From positions 1 to 37,962 of the forward strand of contig NZ_SMKU01000050.1 of NCBI RefSeq assembly GCF_004349215.1: 37,962 nt of DNA, written 5' to 3'. The DNA is from Actinomadura rubrisoli (GTDB lineage: Bacteria > Actinomycetota > Actinomycetes > Streptosporangiales > Streptosporangiaceae). Positions 14,394 to 22,915 of the stretch are shown piece after piece. The notes below the pieces were generated by a model, which saw nothing but the letters and a program-made list of their open reading frames with translations, made no database searches and had not been told where the DNA came from. Made by a program: the position numbers and the translations under genes. Numbering within the stretch: position 1 is the first letter of the stretch; each line of letters begins with the position of its first letter.

Positions 14394-15485
14394 TCAGGGC
14401 AGCTGGCCCGCCTTGTCGACGATGCCCGCCTTGGTGCGGACGGTGAGGTTCTGCAACTCGCCCTTCCTCACCGACACGCTGCCGTCGTCGCCGCGGCTGG
14501 TGTGGTTCTTGAGTGCGACGGACCGCTCACCGAGGTAGGCGTAGGTGACGGGGTCCAGCAGCAGTTCCTCGTGCAGCCAGCCCTCGGCGACGCGGCCGAG
14601 CCCGAGCGCCGGGCGCCCCGCCGCGTCCACTCGCCCGGGGACCAGCGCCACGCCGGGGATCCGCTTGATCGTCCGGAACACCGCCGCCTCGCGCGCCGGC
14701 GGGAGCACGTTGTCCCGCAGGATCGCGCCGAGCATGGAGTAGGCGGTCGCGTAGCGGCCCTCCGGGCTGTCGCCGAGCCCGCCCATCTCCTTGTAGAGCC
14801 ACTTCAGCAGCGCGTCCGGCTCGGTGGGCAGCGCGGCCAGCGAGGCGTAATCCGAGGGCGGCGTCGTCGGCATCGTCCCGGACAGGACGAGCTTCCCGCC
14901 CTCGTAGGAGGCGGTCGCCTTGCCGTCGGCGCGATGCCAGGAGCGGACCAGCACGGTCTTCTTCGGGTCCTTGTAGAGCGAGCCGTTCGGCCTCTTCCCT
15001 GTGCGCGTCCTGGCCTCGGTGTAGATCCACTGGTCGGGCCTCGGCGGGATGAACGGGCGGGCCTCCGCCGCGTGGGCGGCCCGTTCGAGGGCCTCGGACG
15101 CGTTGGCCACCGGCGCGGCCGGGACGCCGGGCACCACCGGGCGGGGCCGTCCGTGCTCGTCGGTGCCGCCCGAGGACTGCACGACGGTCACGCCGATGGC
15201 GATGGCCGCGGCGAGCGCCCCGACGGCGGCGACGCGCACGCCGAGACGGGGCAGCCGGAACCGCCGCCGCCTCTCCCCGGCCGGGCCGGTGACGGGCTCG
15301 GAGCCGGCATCCGGGACGGGACGGACGGGCACGGTCGCCGGGCTCCCCTCGGCGGCGGACGCGGCGGACGCGCGGTCCAGCAGGGCGGCGCGGGCCGCGG
15401 CGCGGGCGGCGGCCGGGGGCGGCTCGGGCGAGCCCCACGCGTCGCGCAGGACGTCCAGGTCGTTCAGACCGTTCAGGTCGCTCAT
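14394..15485 (-). CDS. CU044_5270-type single-pass membrane protein, partner of the ECF sigma factor
   Basis: 363 residues. A cytoplasmic Ala/Pro-rich segment (1-75) and basic stretch precede one membrane helix (about 82-103); residues 105-363 would lie outside. The extracytoplasmic part contains WIYTEARTRTG and YSMLGAILRDNVLPPAREAAVF, blocks I associate with the CU044_5270 family found beside actinobacterial ECF sigma genes. Such proteins are thought to be membrane anti-sigma factors or sensors, but no classic zinc-binding anti-sigma motif (HxxxCxxC) is present, so the mechanism is unknown. ATG overlaps the sigma stop as ATGA, giving translational coupling and fixed stoichiometry. Confidence 0.8.
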   Translation of the reverse strand: MSDLNGLNDLDVLRDAWGSPEPPPAAARAAARAALLDRASAASAAEGSPATVPVRPVPDAGSEPVTGPAGERRRRFRLPRLGVRVAAVGALAAAIAIGVTVVQSSGGTDEHGRPRPVVPGVPAAPVANASEALERAAHAAEARPFIPPRPDQWIYTEARTRTGKRPNGSLYKDPKKTVLVRSWHRADGKATASYEGGKLVLSGTMPTTPPSDYASLAALPTEPDALLKWLYKEMGGLGDSPEGRYATAYSMLGAILRDNVLPPAREAAVFRTIKRIPGVALVPGRVDAAGRPALGLGRVAEGWLHEELLLDPVTYAYLGERSVALKNHTSRGDDGSVSVRKGELQNLTVRTKAGIVDKAGQLP

Positions 15486-16114
15486 CGGTCGAGGTCCTCT
15501 CTGAGGGTCGTGGGGTCGGACCCGCCCAGCGCGGCCCGGATCCTCGTGCGGGCCCGGTGCAGCCGCGACCGCGCCGTCCCGGCGGGGACGCCGAGCGCCT
15601 CGCCCGCCTCCTGCACGCCGAGCTGCGCCCAGGCGACCAGGAGCAGCACGTCCCGGTCGCCGTCCGGCAGCTCGGCCAGCGCCGCCGCCAGCGGGCCGCG
15701 CGCGGCCTGCGCGTCCAGCCGCCCGGCGACCCGGTCGGCGTGGCCCTCGGCGACGTCGTGCGCGCCGGTCCGGGCCAGCGCCCGGTACAGGCGGACCTCG
15801 GCCCGGCGGTGCCGGGAGACGAGGTTGGAGGCGATCCCGTACAGCCAGGGCCGCGCGTCGCCGCGCGAGAGGTCGTAGCTCCCCCGCCGGTCGAAGGCGA
15901 TGAGGAACGTCTCGGCGGCCACGTCGTCGGCGAGCCCCGGCCCGAGCCGGCGCGCCGCGTACCCGTGGATCGCGGTGTAGTGGCGGTCGAACAGCGCGGC
16001 GAAGCACTCGGGCTCGCGCCGGGACCGCCCGATGATCTCGGCGTCGGTCCCGGCGTCGGTCCCGGCGCCGGGCCCGGCGGGGACGGCGCCGCGCGGCCGG
16101 GTCACCGCGGCCAT
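15482..16114 (-). CDS. ECF-type RNA polymerase sigma factor
   Basis: 210 residues. Region 2 covers about 37-105 (CFAALFDRHYTAIHGYAARR, then ADDVAAETFLIAFDRRGSYD, then ARPWLYGIASNLVSRHRR). Region 4 covers about 145-198, with ELPDGDRDVLLLVAWAQLG, QEAGEALGVPAGTARSRLHRAR. Regions 1 and 3 are absent, as expected for the ECF group. The N-terminal 25 residues are a low-complexity Gly/Ala/Thr tail containing a short GTDAGTDA repeat. It is co-transcribed and overlapping with the CU044_5270-type gene, and divergent from the secreted protease, which has an ordinary housekeeping-like promoter, so there is no sign that this sigma drives it. Confidence 0.9.
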   Translation of the reverse strand: MAAVTRPRGAVPAGPGAGTDAGTDAEIIGRSRREPECFAALFDRHYTAIHGYAARRLGPGLADDVAAETFLIAFDRRGSYDLSRGDARPWLYGIASNLVSRHRRAEVRLYRALARTGAHDVAEGHADRVAGRLDAQAARGPLAAALAELPDGDRDVLLLVAWAQLGVQEAGEALGVPAGTARSRLHRARTRIRAALGGSDPTTLREDLDR

Positions 16115-16249
16115 GTCCGGCTCACTCTCGTCATGTCCTGCCTTCCGCAGCGTGAAGGGTCACCTGTGCTTCGCCGATCCCCCGCCGCGCGTTCGCGGCC
16201 GTTCGACCGAGACGGAATCAAGTGTGAAAAACCACTTTGGAGCGATCGA

Positions 16250-16278
16250 TTGTCGCGTTTCCACGGCGGCCGTACAGT
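16250..16278 (+). promoter_or_regulatory. Promoter of the secreted protease gene
   Basis: TTGTCG (16250-16255) and TACAGT (16273-16278) with a 17-nt spacer, giving a start near 16285 and a leader of about 48 nt. An imperfect repeat AAGTG/CACTT (about 16220-16236) lies just upstream and could bind a regulator. Confidence 0.55.
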
Positions 16279-16332
16279 CCCGGCAGGGTTGCCCCTTCTC
16301 TCCCCCACCCCGGCCACTCAATGGAGAGTGAC

Positions 16333-17766
16333 ATGGCCCGCAGACACCTCCTTCTAGGCATCACCGCGGGGACCGGCCTGGTCCTCGCGCTGGCCGCACC
16401 CGTGCAATCCGCCGGTGCCGCCACCCCCGCCCACCGTCCGCAGGCCGCTCCCGCCGCCCCGGCGCCGGACGGCGACCAGGCCGCGCGCGTCCAGAAGCGC
16501 CTGCGCCTCTCCCTCGGCGCGAAGTTCGGCGGCGCCTGGGTGAAGGGCGGCAAGCAGATCGTCGTCGCGACCACCGACGCCTCCACCGCCAAGACGATCC
16601 GGGCCGCCGGCGCGGAACCGAAGATCGTGAAGTACGCCGAGCGCACCCTCGACGCGGTCCAGGCCGGGCTGAACCGGCACAGCCGGTCGGCCGCCAAGTC
16701 GGTGACCTCGTGGTATGTCGACACCGACAGCAACACGGTGGTCGTCAACGCCTCCGACACGGCCGCCGCCAAGCGGTTCGTGGCGGCGAGCGGCGTGGAC
16801 GCCGCCGCCGTGAAGATCGTCAAGTCGGCGGAGAAGCCGCGCCTGGTCCACGACATCGTCGGCGGCGAGCGCTACTGGACGACGCAGTACGGCTGCTCCG
16901 TCGCGTTCTCCGTGACCAACGGGTTCATCACCGCCGGGCACTGCGGCAAGAAGGGCGAGCAGACCAAGGGCTCCAACCAGGTCGCGCAGGGCTCGTTCGG
17001 CGGCTCCTCGTTCCCCGGCGACGACTACGCGTGGGTCGACACCAACGACCAGTGGACACCCACGCCCAAGGTCACCAAGTGGAACGGCTCGTACGAGACC
17101 GTGCGCGGCGCGACCGACGCGGCCGTCGGCACCACTGCCTGCCGTTCGGGTGGCACCACCAACACCCAGATCTGGTGCGGCCCGATCCAGCAGCGCAACG
17201 CCACCGTCCGGTACGCGGAGGGCACGGTCACCGGGCTGATCCGCGCCAACATCTGCGCCGACCCCGGCGACTCCGGCGGCGCGCTCATCACCCAGACCGG
17301 CGGGCAGGCGCAGGGCATCACCTCCGGCACCTCGGGTACCTGCAAGAACGGCCAGGGCTCCGACGACCAGACCTACTTCCAGCCCGTCGACGAGGTCCTG
17401 CGGCTCATCGCCCCGAGGCAGCTCATCACCGAGGGCGGCGGCCCCGACCCGGGCGAGGCGTGCGACGGCTACCAGACCAAGGCCGCCGGGTCCCTGACCT
17501 CCGGCTCCGAGGCGTACCAGCCGAACGGCAACTACACCACCACCGCGTCCGGCGCGCACACCGCCTGCCTCGACGGCCCCGACGGCGTCGACTTCGACCT
17601 CTACCTGCAGAAGCTGAACGGGAGCACCTGGACCAACGTGGCCAGCTCCACCAGCCCCGACCCCGACGAGAAGATCAGCTACAACGGCGCGGCCGGCACC
17701 TACCGGTACCGCGTGCACTCCTACGACGGATCCGGTGACTACACCCTGGGCTTCAGCAAGCCCTGA
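16333..17766 (+). CDS. Secreted streptogrisin/alpha-lytic-type serine protease with C-terminal PPC-like domain
   Basis: 477 residues from the ATG at 16333, chosen because GGAGAG stands just upstream; an ATG 12 nt earlier is possible. A Sec signal peptide (1-29, ending QSAGA|A) is followed by a pro-region (about 45-172) with the alpha-lytic-protease pro-domain pattern. The mature S1 domain starts near DIVGGERYW (174). The triad is H203 (TAGHC), D231 (PGDDYAWV) and S314 (GDSGG), all intact, with paired cysteines C188/C204, C270/C282 and C308/C337. A Gly/Pro linker leads to a C-terminal domain (about 376-477) resembling the bacterial pre-peptidase C-terminal (PPC) fold, which may bind substrate or the cell wall. 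It is a nutrient-scavenging extracellular protease; the specificity pocket suggests small or large hydrophobic residues, by family only. Monocistronic. Confidence 0.93.
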   Translation: MARRHLLLGITAGTGLVLALAAPVQSAGAATPAHRPQAAPAAPAPDGDQAARVQKRLRLSLGAKFGGAWVKGGKQIVVATTDASTAKTIRAAGAEPKIVKYAERTLDAVQAGLNRHSRSAAKSVTSWYVDTDSNTVVVNASDTAAAKRFVAASGVDAAAVKIVKSAEKPRLVHDIVGGERYWTTQYGCSVAFSVTNGFITAGHCGKKGEQTKGSNQVAQGSFGGSSFPGDDYAWVDTNDQWTPTPKVTKWNGSYETVRGATDAAVGTTACRSGGTTNTQIWCGPIQQRNATVRYAEGTVTGLIRANICADPGDSGGALITQTGGQAQGITSGTSGTCKNGQGSDDQTYFQPVDEVLRLIAPRQLITEGGGPDPGEACDGYQTKAAGSLTSGSEAYQPNGNYTTTASGAHTACLDGPDGVDFDLYLQKLNGSTWTNVASSTSPDPDEKISYNGAAGTYRYRVHSYDGSGDYTLGFSKP

Positions 17767-17782
17767 CCGGTCCCACCGAACG

Positions 17783-17819
17783 TCCCCGGCCGTCCCTCCC
17801 CACACTGGACGGCCGGGGA
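17783..17819 (+). terminator. Hairpin terminator of the protease gene
   Basis: A perfect 13-bp stem, TCCCCGGCCGTCC (17783-17795) with GGACGGCCGGGGA (17807-17819), and an 11-nt loop. It is followed by a short T-rich run (GCCTTTTCC), 17 bp after the protease stop. Confidence 0.85.
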
Positions 17820-17895
17820 TGCCTTTTCCTGTGGCGCGCCCCGCCTCCCCACTACTCTGGGTGCCGACCAGAGCCGGGACGAAGAAGGTGCGCCA

Positions 17896-18129
17896 GTGAC
17901 CGAGCAGGAACCGATCCTCAGCGACGGGGTCATCATCGAGTTCGTCGATGGCAAGGACGTGCCCGTCCAGCACAAGGACTTCGGTGAGAGGGCCGTCGTG
18001 ATGCGCGACGCCAAGAACCCGGAGGGGCCCATCCTCTACTTCACCGAGGCCGAGTGGGACGCCTTCATCGCGGGCGTCAAGGACGGCGAGTTCGACGACC
18101 TCCTGGAGGAGCCCGTCGAGGGCGCCTGA
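17896..18129 (+). CDS. Small DUF397-family protein
   Basis: 77 residues from a GTG with an AAGAAGG ribosome site. The C-terminal half (AVVMRDAKNPEGPILYFTEAEWDAFIAGVKDGEFDD) is the DUF397 core, with the V-x-R-D-x-K-x-P-x-G-P and F-x-x-x-E-W-x-x-F signatures. DUF397 proteins usually sit next to an XRE-type regulator (HTH plus DUF5753) and are thought to act with it in development or antibiotic control, but here no such partner is in the window. Its acidic N-terminus replaces the usual W-x-K-S-S-Y-S start, so it is a divergent or orphan member. TACTCT (17853-17858) may be its -10 element. It is flanked by strong terminators on both sides and so transcribed alone. Confidence 0.8.
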   Translation: MTEQEPILSDGVIIEFVDGKDVPVQHKDFGERAVVMRDAKNPEGPILYFTEAEWDAFIAGVKDGEFDDLLEEPVEGA

Positions 18130-18142
18130 GACCGCGCCCCCC

Positions 18143-18177
18143 GCCCCGTGGGTCCCGGCAACCGGGGCCCACGGGGC
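18143..18177 (+). terminator. Hairpin terminator of the DUF397 gene
   Basis: A 16-bp stem with one G-U pair, 18143-18158 (GCCCCGTGGGTCCCGG) against 18162-18177, with a 3-nt loop CAA, followed by CTTTC. It ends transcription of the DUF397 gene and probably also of the convergent allantoicase operon, whose stop is at 18214. Confidence 0.85.
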
Positions 18178-18213
18178 TTTCAACGTCCGCGCGCCCGGCT
18201 TCGTCGGCGCCGG

Positions 18214-19230
18214 CTATCCGGCCCCGCCCGCGAGGCGGTGCCAGCGGGTGGTCAGGGACCGCTCGGCTTCGGGGGTGAGGGTGCCCAGGAGGCGCAGCCG
18301 GGACAGGCCGCCGTCGGGGTAGATGTCGACGCGGACGGAGGCGACCTCGGGCGACGTCAGGCGGAAGCGGTGCCGGGTGTCGGGCTGGAGGCGGGTGCGG
18401 GGCAGCAGCGGGGAGGCGGCGCCGTGCCGGTCGATGCCGGTGAGGGCGCACTCGGCGGGGGCGTTGAACTTCAGGTGGGTGGTGTCGATCTCGGCGAGCC
18501 GGACGACGCCGGGGGCGGCGAGGGCGATAAGGGCCCAGTCGTTGCCGTCGTCGCGGCGGCGGGCGGTCTCCCAGCCCTCCGCCTGGTTGCGGGCCAGACC
18601 CGGGAACAGCATGTTGTCGGGCGAGGAGTAGAACATGTCGGAGCACTCGACGACGCGGGCGCCGTTCTCCAGCGCGGCGAGGTCGACGGTGAGGCCGGTC
18701 AGGAAGGCGGGGTCGGGGACGACCGTGCCGTGGACACGGAGCCGGGCGATCCCGCCATCGGGGAACATCGAGAGCCGGACGTGGGTGAAGCGGCGGCCGG
18801 CGTCGACCGGGAAGGCGTGGGCGGTGTCGCCCTTGAGGGGGCTCCTCGGGACGATCTCCGTCCAGTCGGCGCCCGCGAGGTCGGCCGGGGAGGGATGACC
18901 GGCGACCGCGCACGCCTCCACGGCGGCGTACGGCGGGAAGTTGCCGGTGAACCAGGCGGTGTCGATGACGACGCCGCGGACCACGCCGGGGAGGCCGAGG
19001 CGGATCAGGGCCCAGTCGTGCCCCAGATCCCCGTCCGCGCCGGGGCGGCGGCGGGCGGTCTCCCAGCCGTCGTACTCCTGGCCCTTGGGACCGAACGTCG
19101 CGGGGCTGAACGCCGGGGGCCACGGGTTGAGCAGGTTCTCCTTCACCGCGAAGGACTCGTCGCTCGCGGCGACGACGGAGCCGCCCAGGGTGCGGACGGC
19201 GAGGTCCGGGAGGGCGGTGAAGCCGGTCAT
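18214..19230 (-). CDS. alc: Allantoicase
   Basis: 338 residues made of two repeated allantoicase (jelly-roll) domains: residues about 20-165, with ENLLNPWPPAFSP, DGWETARRR and HDWALIRLG, and residues about 180-330, with CSDMFYSSPDNMLFPG, EGWETARRR and NDWALIAL. The enzyme hydrolyses allantoate to ureidoglycolate and urea. It is the last gene of the purine operon. ATG overlaps the allantoinase stop (ATGA), with GGAGA upstream. Its presence means that the organism uses the urea-releasing branch, not allantoate amidohydrolase; ureidoglycolate lyase and urease are not in the window. Confidence 0.93.
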   Translation of the reverse strand: MTGFTALPDLAVRTLGGSVVAASDESFAVKENLLNPWPPAFSPATFGPKGQEYDGWETARRRPGADGDLGHDWALIRLGLPGVVRGVVIDTAWFTGNFPPYAAVEACAVAGHPSPADLAGADWTEIVPRSPLKGDTAHAFPVDAGRRFTHVRLSMFPDGGIARLRVHGTVVPDPAFLTGLTVDLAALENGARVVECSDMFYSSPDNMLFPGLARNQAEGWETARRRDDGNDWALIALAAPGVVRLAEIDTTHLKFNAPAECALTGIDRHGAASPLLPRTRLQPDTRHRFRLTSPEVASVRVDIYPDGGLSRLRLLGTLTPEAERSLTTRWHRLAGGAG

Positions 19231-20576
19231 GACGTCTCCGATCGGGGGCTGAGCAGGCGTCCGGCGGGCATGCCCCCGGCGGGCGCGTCCCCGGCGGGCA
19301 TGTCCCCGGTGGGCGTGCCGCGCAGCCAGGTGGCCTGGACGACGCCCGTCAGGGTGCGGCCCGCGTAGGGGGTGACGGGGTGGCGGTGCCGGAGCGCGGC
19401 GGGGTCGACGGTGAAGGCGTCGTCCGCGGCGAAGGCGACGAGGTCGGCGTCGGCGCCGACGGCGATGCGGCCCTTGCGCGGGACGGCGGCGAGGGCGGCG
19501 GGCGCCTCGGCCATCCAGTGGGCGACGGCCCGCAGGTCGTGGCCGCGGGCGCGGGCGGCCGTCCAGACGGCGGGCAGGCCGAGCTGGAGGGAGGAGACGC
19601 CGCCCCAGGCGGTGGCGAAGTCGCCGCGCTTCAGCTCGGGCGTGCACGGCGAGTGGTCGGTGACGACGCAGCCGATCACGCCGGCGGCCAGGCCGCGCCA
19701 CAGCTGCTCCCGGTTGGCGGCGTCGCGGATGGGCGGGCAGCATTTGAAGGACGTGCCGCCGGGCCCGGGGACGTCCTCGGCGGACAGCGTCAGGTAGTGG
19801 GGGCAGGTCTCGGCGGTCACCGGCAGCCCGGCGGCCTGCGCCTCGGCGAGGGGCACGACGCAGTCCGCGCTGGACAGGTGCAGGATGTGGGCGCGGACGC
19901 CGGTCTCCTCGACCAGGTGGATGACGCTCTGCACGGCGCGCCGTTCGCTGGACGGCGGACGGGACGCCAGGAACGCCGGGTAGCCGCCGTCGGTCGGGAC
20001 GGTGAGGGACGCCGGGTCCTCGGCGTGCACGATGACCAGCCCGCCGAACGAGGCGATCTCGCGGAACGCCGCCTCCATCTCGGGCGGCGAGAGCGGCGGG
20101 AACTCGGGGACGCCGGAGTCGGAGGTGAAGCACTTGAAGCCGAACACGCCCTGCTCGTGGAGGGCGCGCAGTTCGGCGACGTTGCCGGGGACCGCGCCGC
20201 CCCAGAAGCCGACGTCGACGTGGCAGGCGCCCTCGGCCGCCGCGCGCTTGGCCGCCAGCGCGGCGGGCGTGACGGTGGGCGGCAGCGAGTTGAGCGGCAT
20301 GTCGACGAGGGTGGTGACACCGCCGGACGCGGCGGCGCGGGTCGCGGTGGCGAAGCCCTCCCATTCGGTACGGCCCGGCTCGTTGATGTGGACGTGGGTG
20401 TCGACCAGGCCGGGCAGCAGGGCCGTGCCGCCGAGGTCGACCTCGGACGCCGCGGGCAGGACGGCGTCGTGGGCCTCGATCGCGGCGATCCGCCCGTCCC
20501 GGACGGCGACGGCGGCGGGGCGCTCGCCGTCCGGCAGGACGGCGCGCAGGGATCTGATCACCAGGTCATGGGCCAT
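19227..20576 (-). CDS. allB: Allantoinase
   Basis: 449 residues of the amidohydrolase (dihydroorotase/hydantoinase) superfamily, converting S-allantoin to allantoate. All metal ligands are visible: H61-x-H63 (DTHVHINEPGRTEWEG), K148 for carboxylation (FGFKCF), H184 (HAED), H233 (ILHLS) and D307 (TDHSPC). The INEPGR-x-EWEG signature distinguishes it from hydantoinases. ATG at 20576 is used here; a GTG at 20591 that overlaps the upstream stop as GTGA is an alternative adding five residues, and neither has a strong ribosome site. The C-terminus carries an unusual five-residue repeat (GTPTG-DMPAG-DAPAG-GMPAG) inserted before the expected RLLSP end. Confidence 0.93.
   Translation of the reverse strand: MAHDLVIRSLRAVLPDGERPAAVAVRDGRIAAIEAHDAVLPAASEVDLGGTALLPGLVDTHVHINEPGRTEWEGFATATRAAASGGVTTLVDMPLNSLPPTVTPAALAAKRAAAEGACHVDVGFWGGAVPGNVAELRALHEQGVFGFKCFTSDSGVPEFPPLSPPEMEAAFREIASFGGLVIVHAEDPASLTVPTDGGYPAFLASRPPSSERRAVQSVIHLVEETGVRAHILHLSSADCVVPLAEAQAAGLPVTAETCPHYLTLSAEDVPGPGGTSFKCCPPIRDAANREQLWRGLAAGVIGCVVTDHSPCTPELKRGDFATAWGGVSSLQLGLPAVWTAARARGHDLRAVAHWMAEAPAALAAVPRKGRIAVGADADLVAFAADDAFTVDPAALRHRHPVTPYAGRTLTGVVQATWLRGTPTGDMPAGDAPAGGMPAGRLLSPRSETS
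19261..19320. repeat. 15-bp tandem repeat, four units, inside allB
   Basis: Units of CCGGCGGGCATGCCC type run at 19261-19275, 19276-19290, 19291-19305 and 19306-19320 with 2-4 differences each. The period is a multiple of three, so copies add the pentapeptide xMPAG/xAPAG to the C-terminal tail of allantoinase without breaking the frame. Confidence 0.85.
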
Positions 20577-20587
20577 GTCCGGTTCGA

Positions 20588-22915
20588 TCACCGGGCCGCG
20601 GGGGACGGCAGGGACACGTGCTCGGGCCGGACCGGCACGCGGGTGAGCGCCCGGCCCGTGGCGTCGCGGATCGCGGCGACGATCGCGGGCGTGGAGGAGA
20701 GCGTGGGCGGCTCCCCGGCGCCCCGCAGCCCGTAGGGGGCGTCGGGGTCGGGGTTCTCCAGGATGTCGAGCCGCATCGGCGGCATGTCGAGGATGGTCGG
20801 GATGAGGTAGTCGGTGAACGACGGGTTCCGGACGAGCCCGCCGGACACGACGATCTCCTCCATCACGGCGAGGCCGAGGCCCTGCGCGGAGCCGCCGTGG
20901 ATCTGGCCCTCCAGCGACAGCCGGTTGAGGATCCGGCCGACGTCCTGCACGGCGGCCATCTCGACGACCTTGACCAGCCCCAGGTCCACGTCGACGTCCA
21001 CGACGGCGCGGTGGACGCACAGCGCGAGCTGGGTGTGGCTGTCGCCCTGGCCGGTGACCGGGTCCATCGGGACGGTGGGGCGGTGGTGGAACTCGCGCGT
21101 CTCCTCGATGACCTCGTCGCCGAGGACGTCCTCGATGGAGGACAGCACCCCGCCCGCCCGCGAGACGATCTTCCCGCCGGCCACGCCCAGGTCGCCGGCG
21201 GGCCGGCCCAGCCGCCGTGCGGCGAGGGCGAGCAGCCCGTCCCGGACCGCCTCGCACGCCCGCTTGACCGCGCCGCCCGACATGTACGACTGGCGGGACG
21301 CGCTGGACGAGCCCGCGTCGCCGACCTGATCGTCGGCCGGGGCGATGGTGACCCGCTGGACGCCCAGCTCGGTCCGGGCGATCTGCGCCTGGACCGTCAC
21401 CAGGCCCTGCCCGACCTCGGCGGCCGCCGTGTGGACGAGCGCGGTCGGCTCCCCGCCGATGACCTCCAGCCGGACGCGGGCCGTGGACAGGTCGTCGAAG
21501 CCCTCCGAGAAGCAGATGTTCTTGAGGCCGACGCCGTAGCCGACGCCCCGCACGACGCCCTCGCCGTGCGTGGTCTGCGACACCCCGCCCGGCAGGCTCC
21601 GCAGGTCGGACGGGTCGAGCGGCGGCGGCATCGGGACGGCCTCCAGCCGCGTCAGCATCTCGGCGAGCGGCGCCGGGGACTCGATCACCTGGCCCGTCGC
21701 GAGCCGCGACCCCTGCGACACGGCGTTGCGGCGCCGCACCTCGACCGGGCTGAGGCCGCAGGCGGCGGCGAGCTTGTCCATCATCGACTCGTAGGCGAAG
21801 CACGCCTGCACCGCGCCGAAGCCGCGCATCGCGCCGCACGGCGGGTTGTTGGTGTAGACGCCGTACGCGTCGATCCTGATGTTGGGGATCTCGTAGGGGC
21901 CGACGCCGAGCGAGGCGGCGTTGCCGGTGACGTTGAGCGTGGACGAGGTGTACGCGCCGCCGTCCAGGACGATCTCCACGTCGGCGTAGAGGAGCCGCCC
22001 GTCCGCCGCGGCGCCGTACTCGTACCGCATCAGCGCCGGGTGCCGGTGGACGTGCCCGAAGAACGACTCGTACCGGTTGTAGGACATCTTCACGGGGCGT
22101 CCGGTGCGCAGCGCCAGCATGCCCGCGTGGATCTGCATCGACAGGTCCTCGCGGCCGCCGAACGCGCCGCCGACCCCGGCGAGGGTCATGTGGACCTGGT
22201 CCTCGGAGAGGCCGAGGCAGGGCGCGATCTGCCTGAGGTCGTTGTGGATCCACTGGGTCGACACGTACAGGTCGACGCCGCCGTCCTCGGACGGGATCGC
22301 CAGGCCGGACTCGGGCCCGAGGAACGCCTGGTCCTGGATGCCGACCTCGTACTCCGACGCCACGACGACCTCGGCGGCGGCCCGCGCGGCGTCCACGTCG
22401 CCGACGCGGACGGGCTGGTGGCGGGTGATGCCGCCGCGGTCCTGGACCTTCAGGCCCTCCGGGTCGGCGATCACGGCGCGCGGGTCGGTGATCGGCTCCA
22501 GCACCTCGTAGGCGACCGCGATCCGCTCCAGCGCGCGCCGGGCGGTCTCGGGGTGGTCGGCGGCGACGAGCGCGACCGGCTCGCCCTGGTGGCGGACCTG
22601 GCCGATGGCGAGGACGGGCTGGTCCTCGGTGCGGTCGATGCCGAACATCTTGCGTCCCGGCACGTCCTCGTGGGTGAGGACGGCCCGGACGCCGGGCATG
22701 GCGAGCGCGGGCCCGACGTCCACCGACAGGATCCGCGCCCGGGGGTGCGGGCTGCGCAGGGTGGCCCCCCACAGCATCCCGTCGATCCACAGGTCGGACG
22801 CGTACGCGAACTCGCCGGTGACCTTCAGCGTGCCGTCCGGGCGCAGCGGGCTCTCGCCGATCCCGCCCCGTCCAGGGGCCGCGACATGGCCGGGCGTCTT
22901 GACCGGGGACGTCAT
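20588..22915 (-). CDS. pucD: Xanthine dehydrogenase molybdenum-binding subunit
   Basis: 775 residues of the xanthine oxidase large-subunit family. An N-terminal a/b hammerhead (about 25-135) is followed by the MoCo-binding domains. Visible motifs are GVGGAFGGRED (MoCo loop), the P-C-G-A-M-R-G-F-G-A segment with the substrate-binding Arg region, EVGQGL, and GAGEPP with E735, equivalent to the catalytic Glu of the AVGEPP motif in bovine xanthine oxidase. It hydroxylates hypoxanthine and xanthine to urate together with the FAD and 2Fe-2S subunits encoded upstream. The start overlaps the deaminase stop by one base (TGATG) with GGAGG upstream. No xdhC-type cofactor sulfuration gene is present here. 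Confidence 0.9.
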   Translation of the reverse strand: MTSPVKTPGHVAAPGRGGIGESPLRPDGTLKVTGEFAYASDLWIDGMLWGATLRSPHPRARILSVDVGPALAMPGVRAVLTHEDVPGRKMFGIDRTEDQPVLAIGQVRHQGEPVALVAADHPETARRALERIAVAYEVLEPITDPRAVIADPEGLKVQDRGGITRHQPVRVGDVDAARAAAEVVVASEYEVGIQDQAFLGPESGLAIPSEDGGVDLYVSTQWIHNDLRQIAPCLGLSEDQVHMTLAGVGGAFGGREDLSMQIHAGMLALRTGRPVKMSYNRYESFFGHVHRHPALMRYEYGAAADGRLLYADVEIVLDGGAYTSSTLNVTGNAASLGVGPYEIPNIRIDAYGVYTNNPPCGAMRGFGAVQACFAYESMMDKLAAACGLSPVEVRRRNAVSQGSRLATGQVIESPAPLAEMLTRLEAVPMPPPLDPSDLRSLPGGVSQTTHGEGVVRGVGYGVGLKNICFSEGFDDLSTARVRLEVIGGEPTALVHTAAAEVGQGLVTVQAQIARTELGVQRVTIAPADDQVGDAGSSSASRQSYMSGGAVKRACEAVRDGLLALAARRLGRPAGDLGVAGGKIVSRAGGVLSSIEDVLGDEVIEETREFHHRPTVPMDPVTGQGDSHTQLALCVHRAVVDVDVDLGLVKVVEMAAVQDVGRILNRLSLEGQIHGGSAQGLGLAVMEEIVVSGGLVRNPSFTDYLIPTILDMPPMRLDILENPDPDAPYGLRGAGEPPTLSSTPAIVAAIRDATGRALTRVPVRPEHVSLPSPAAR

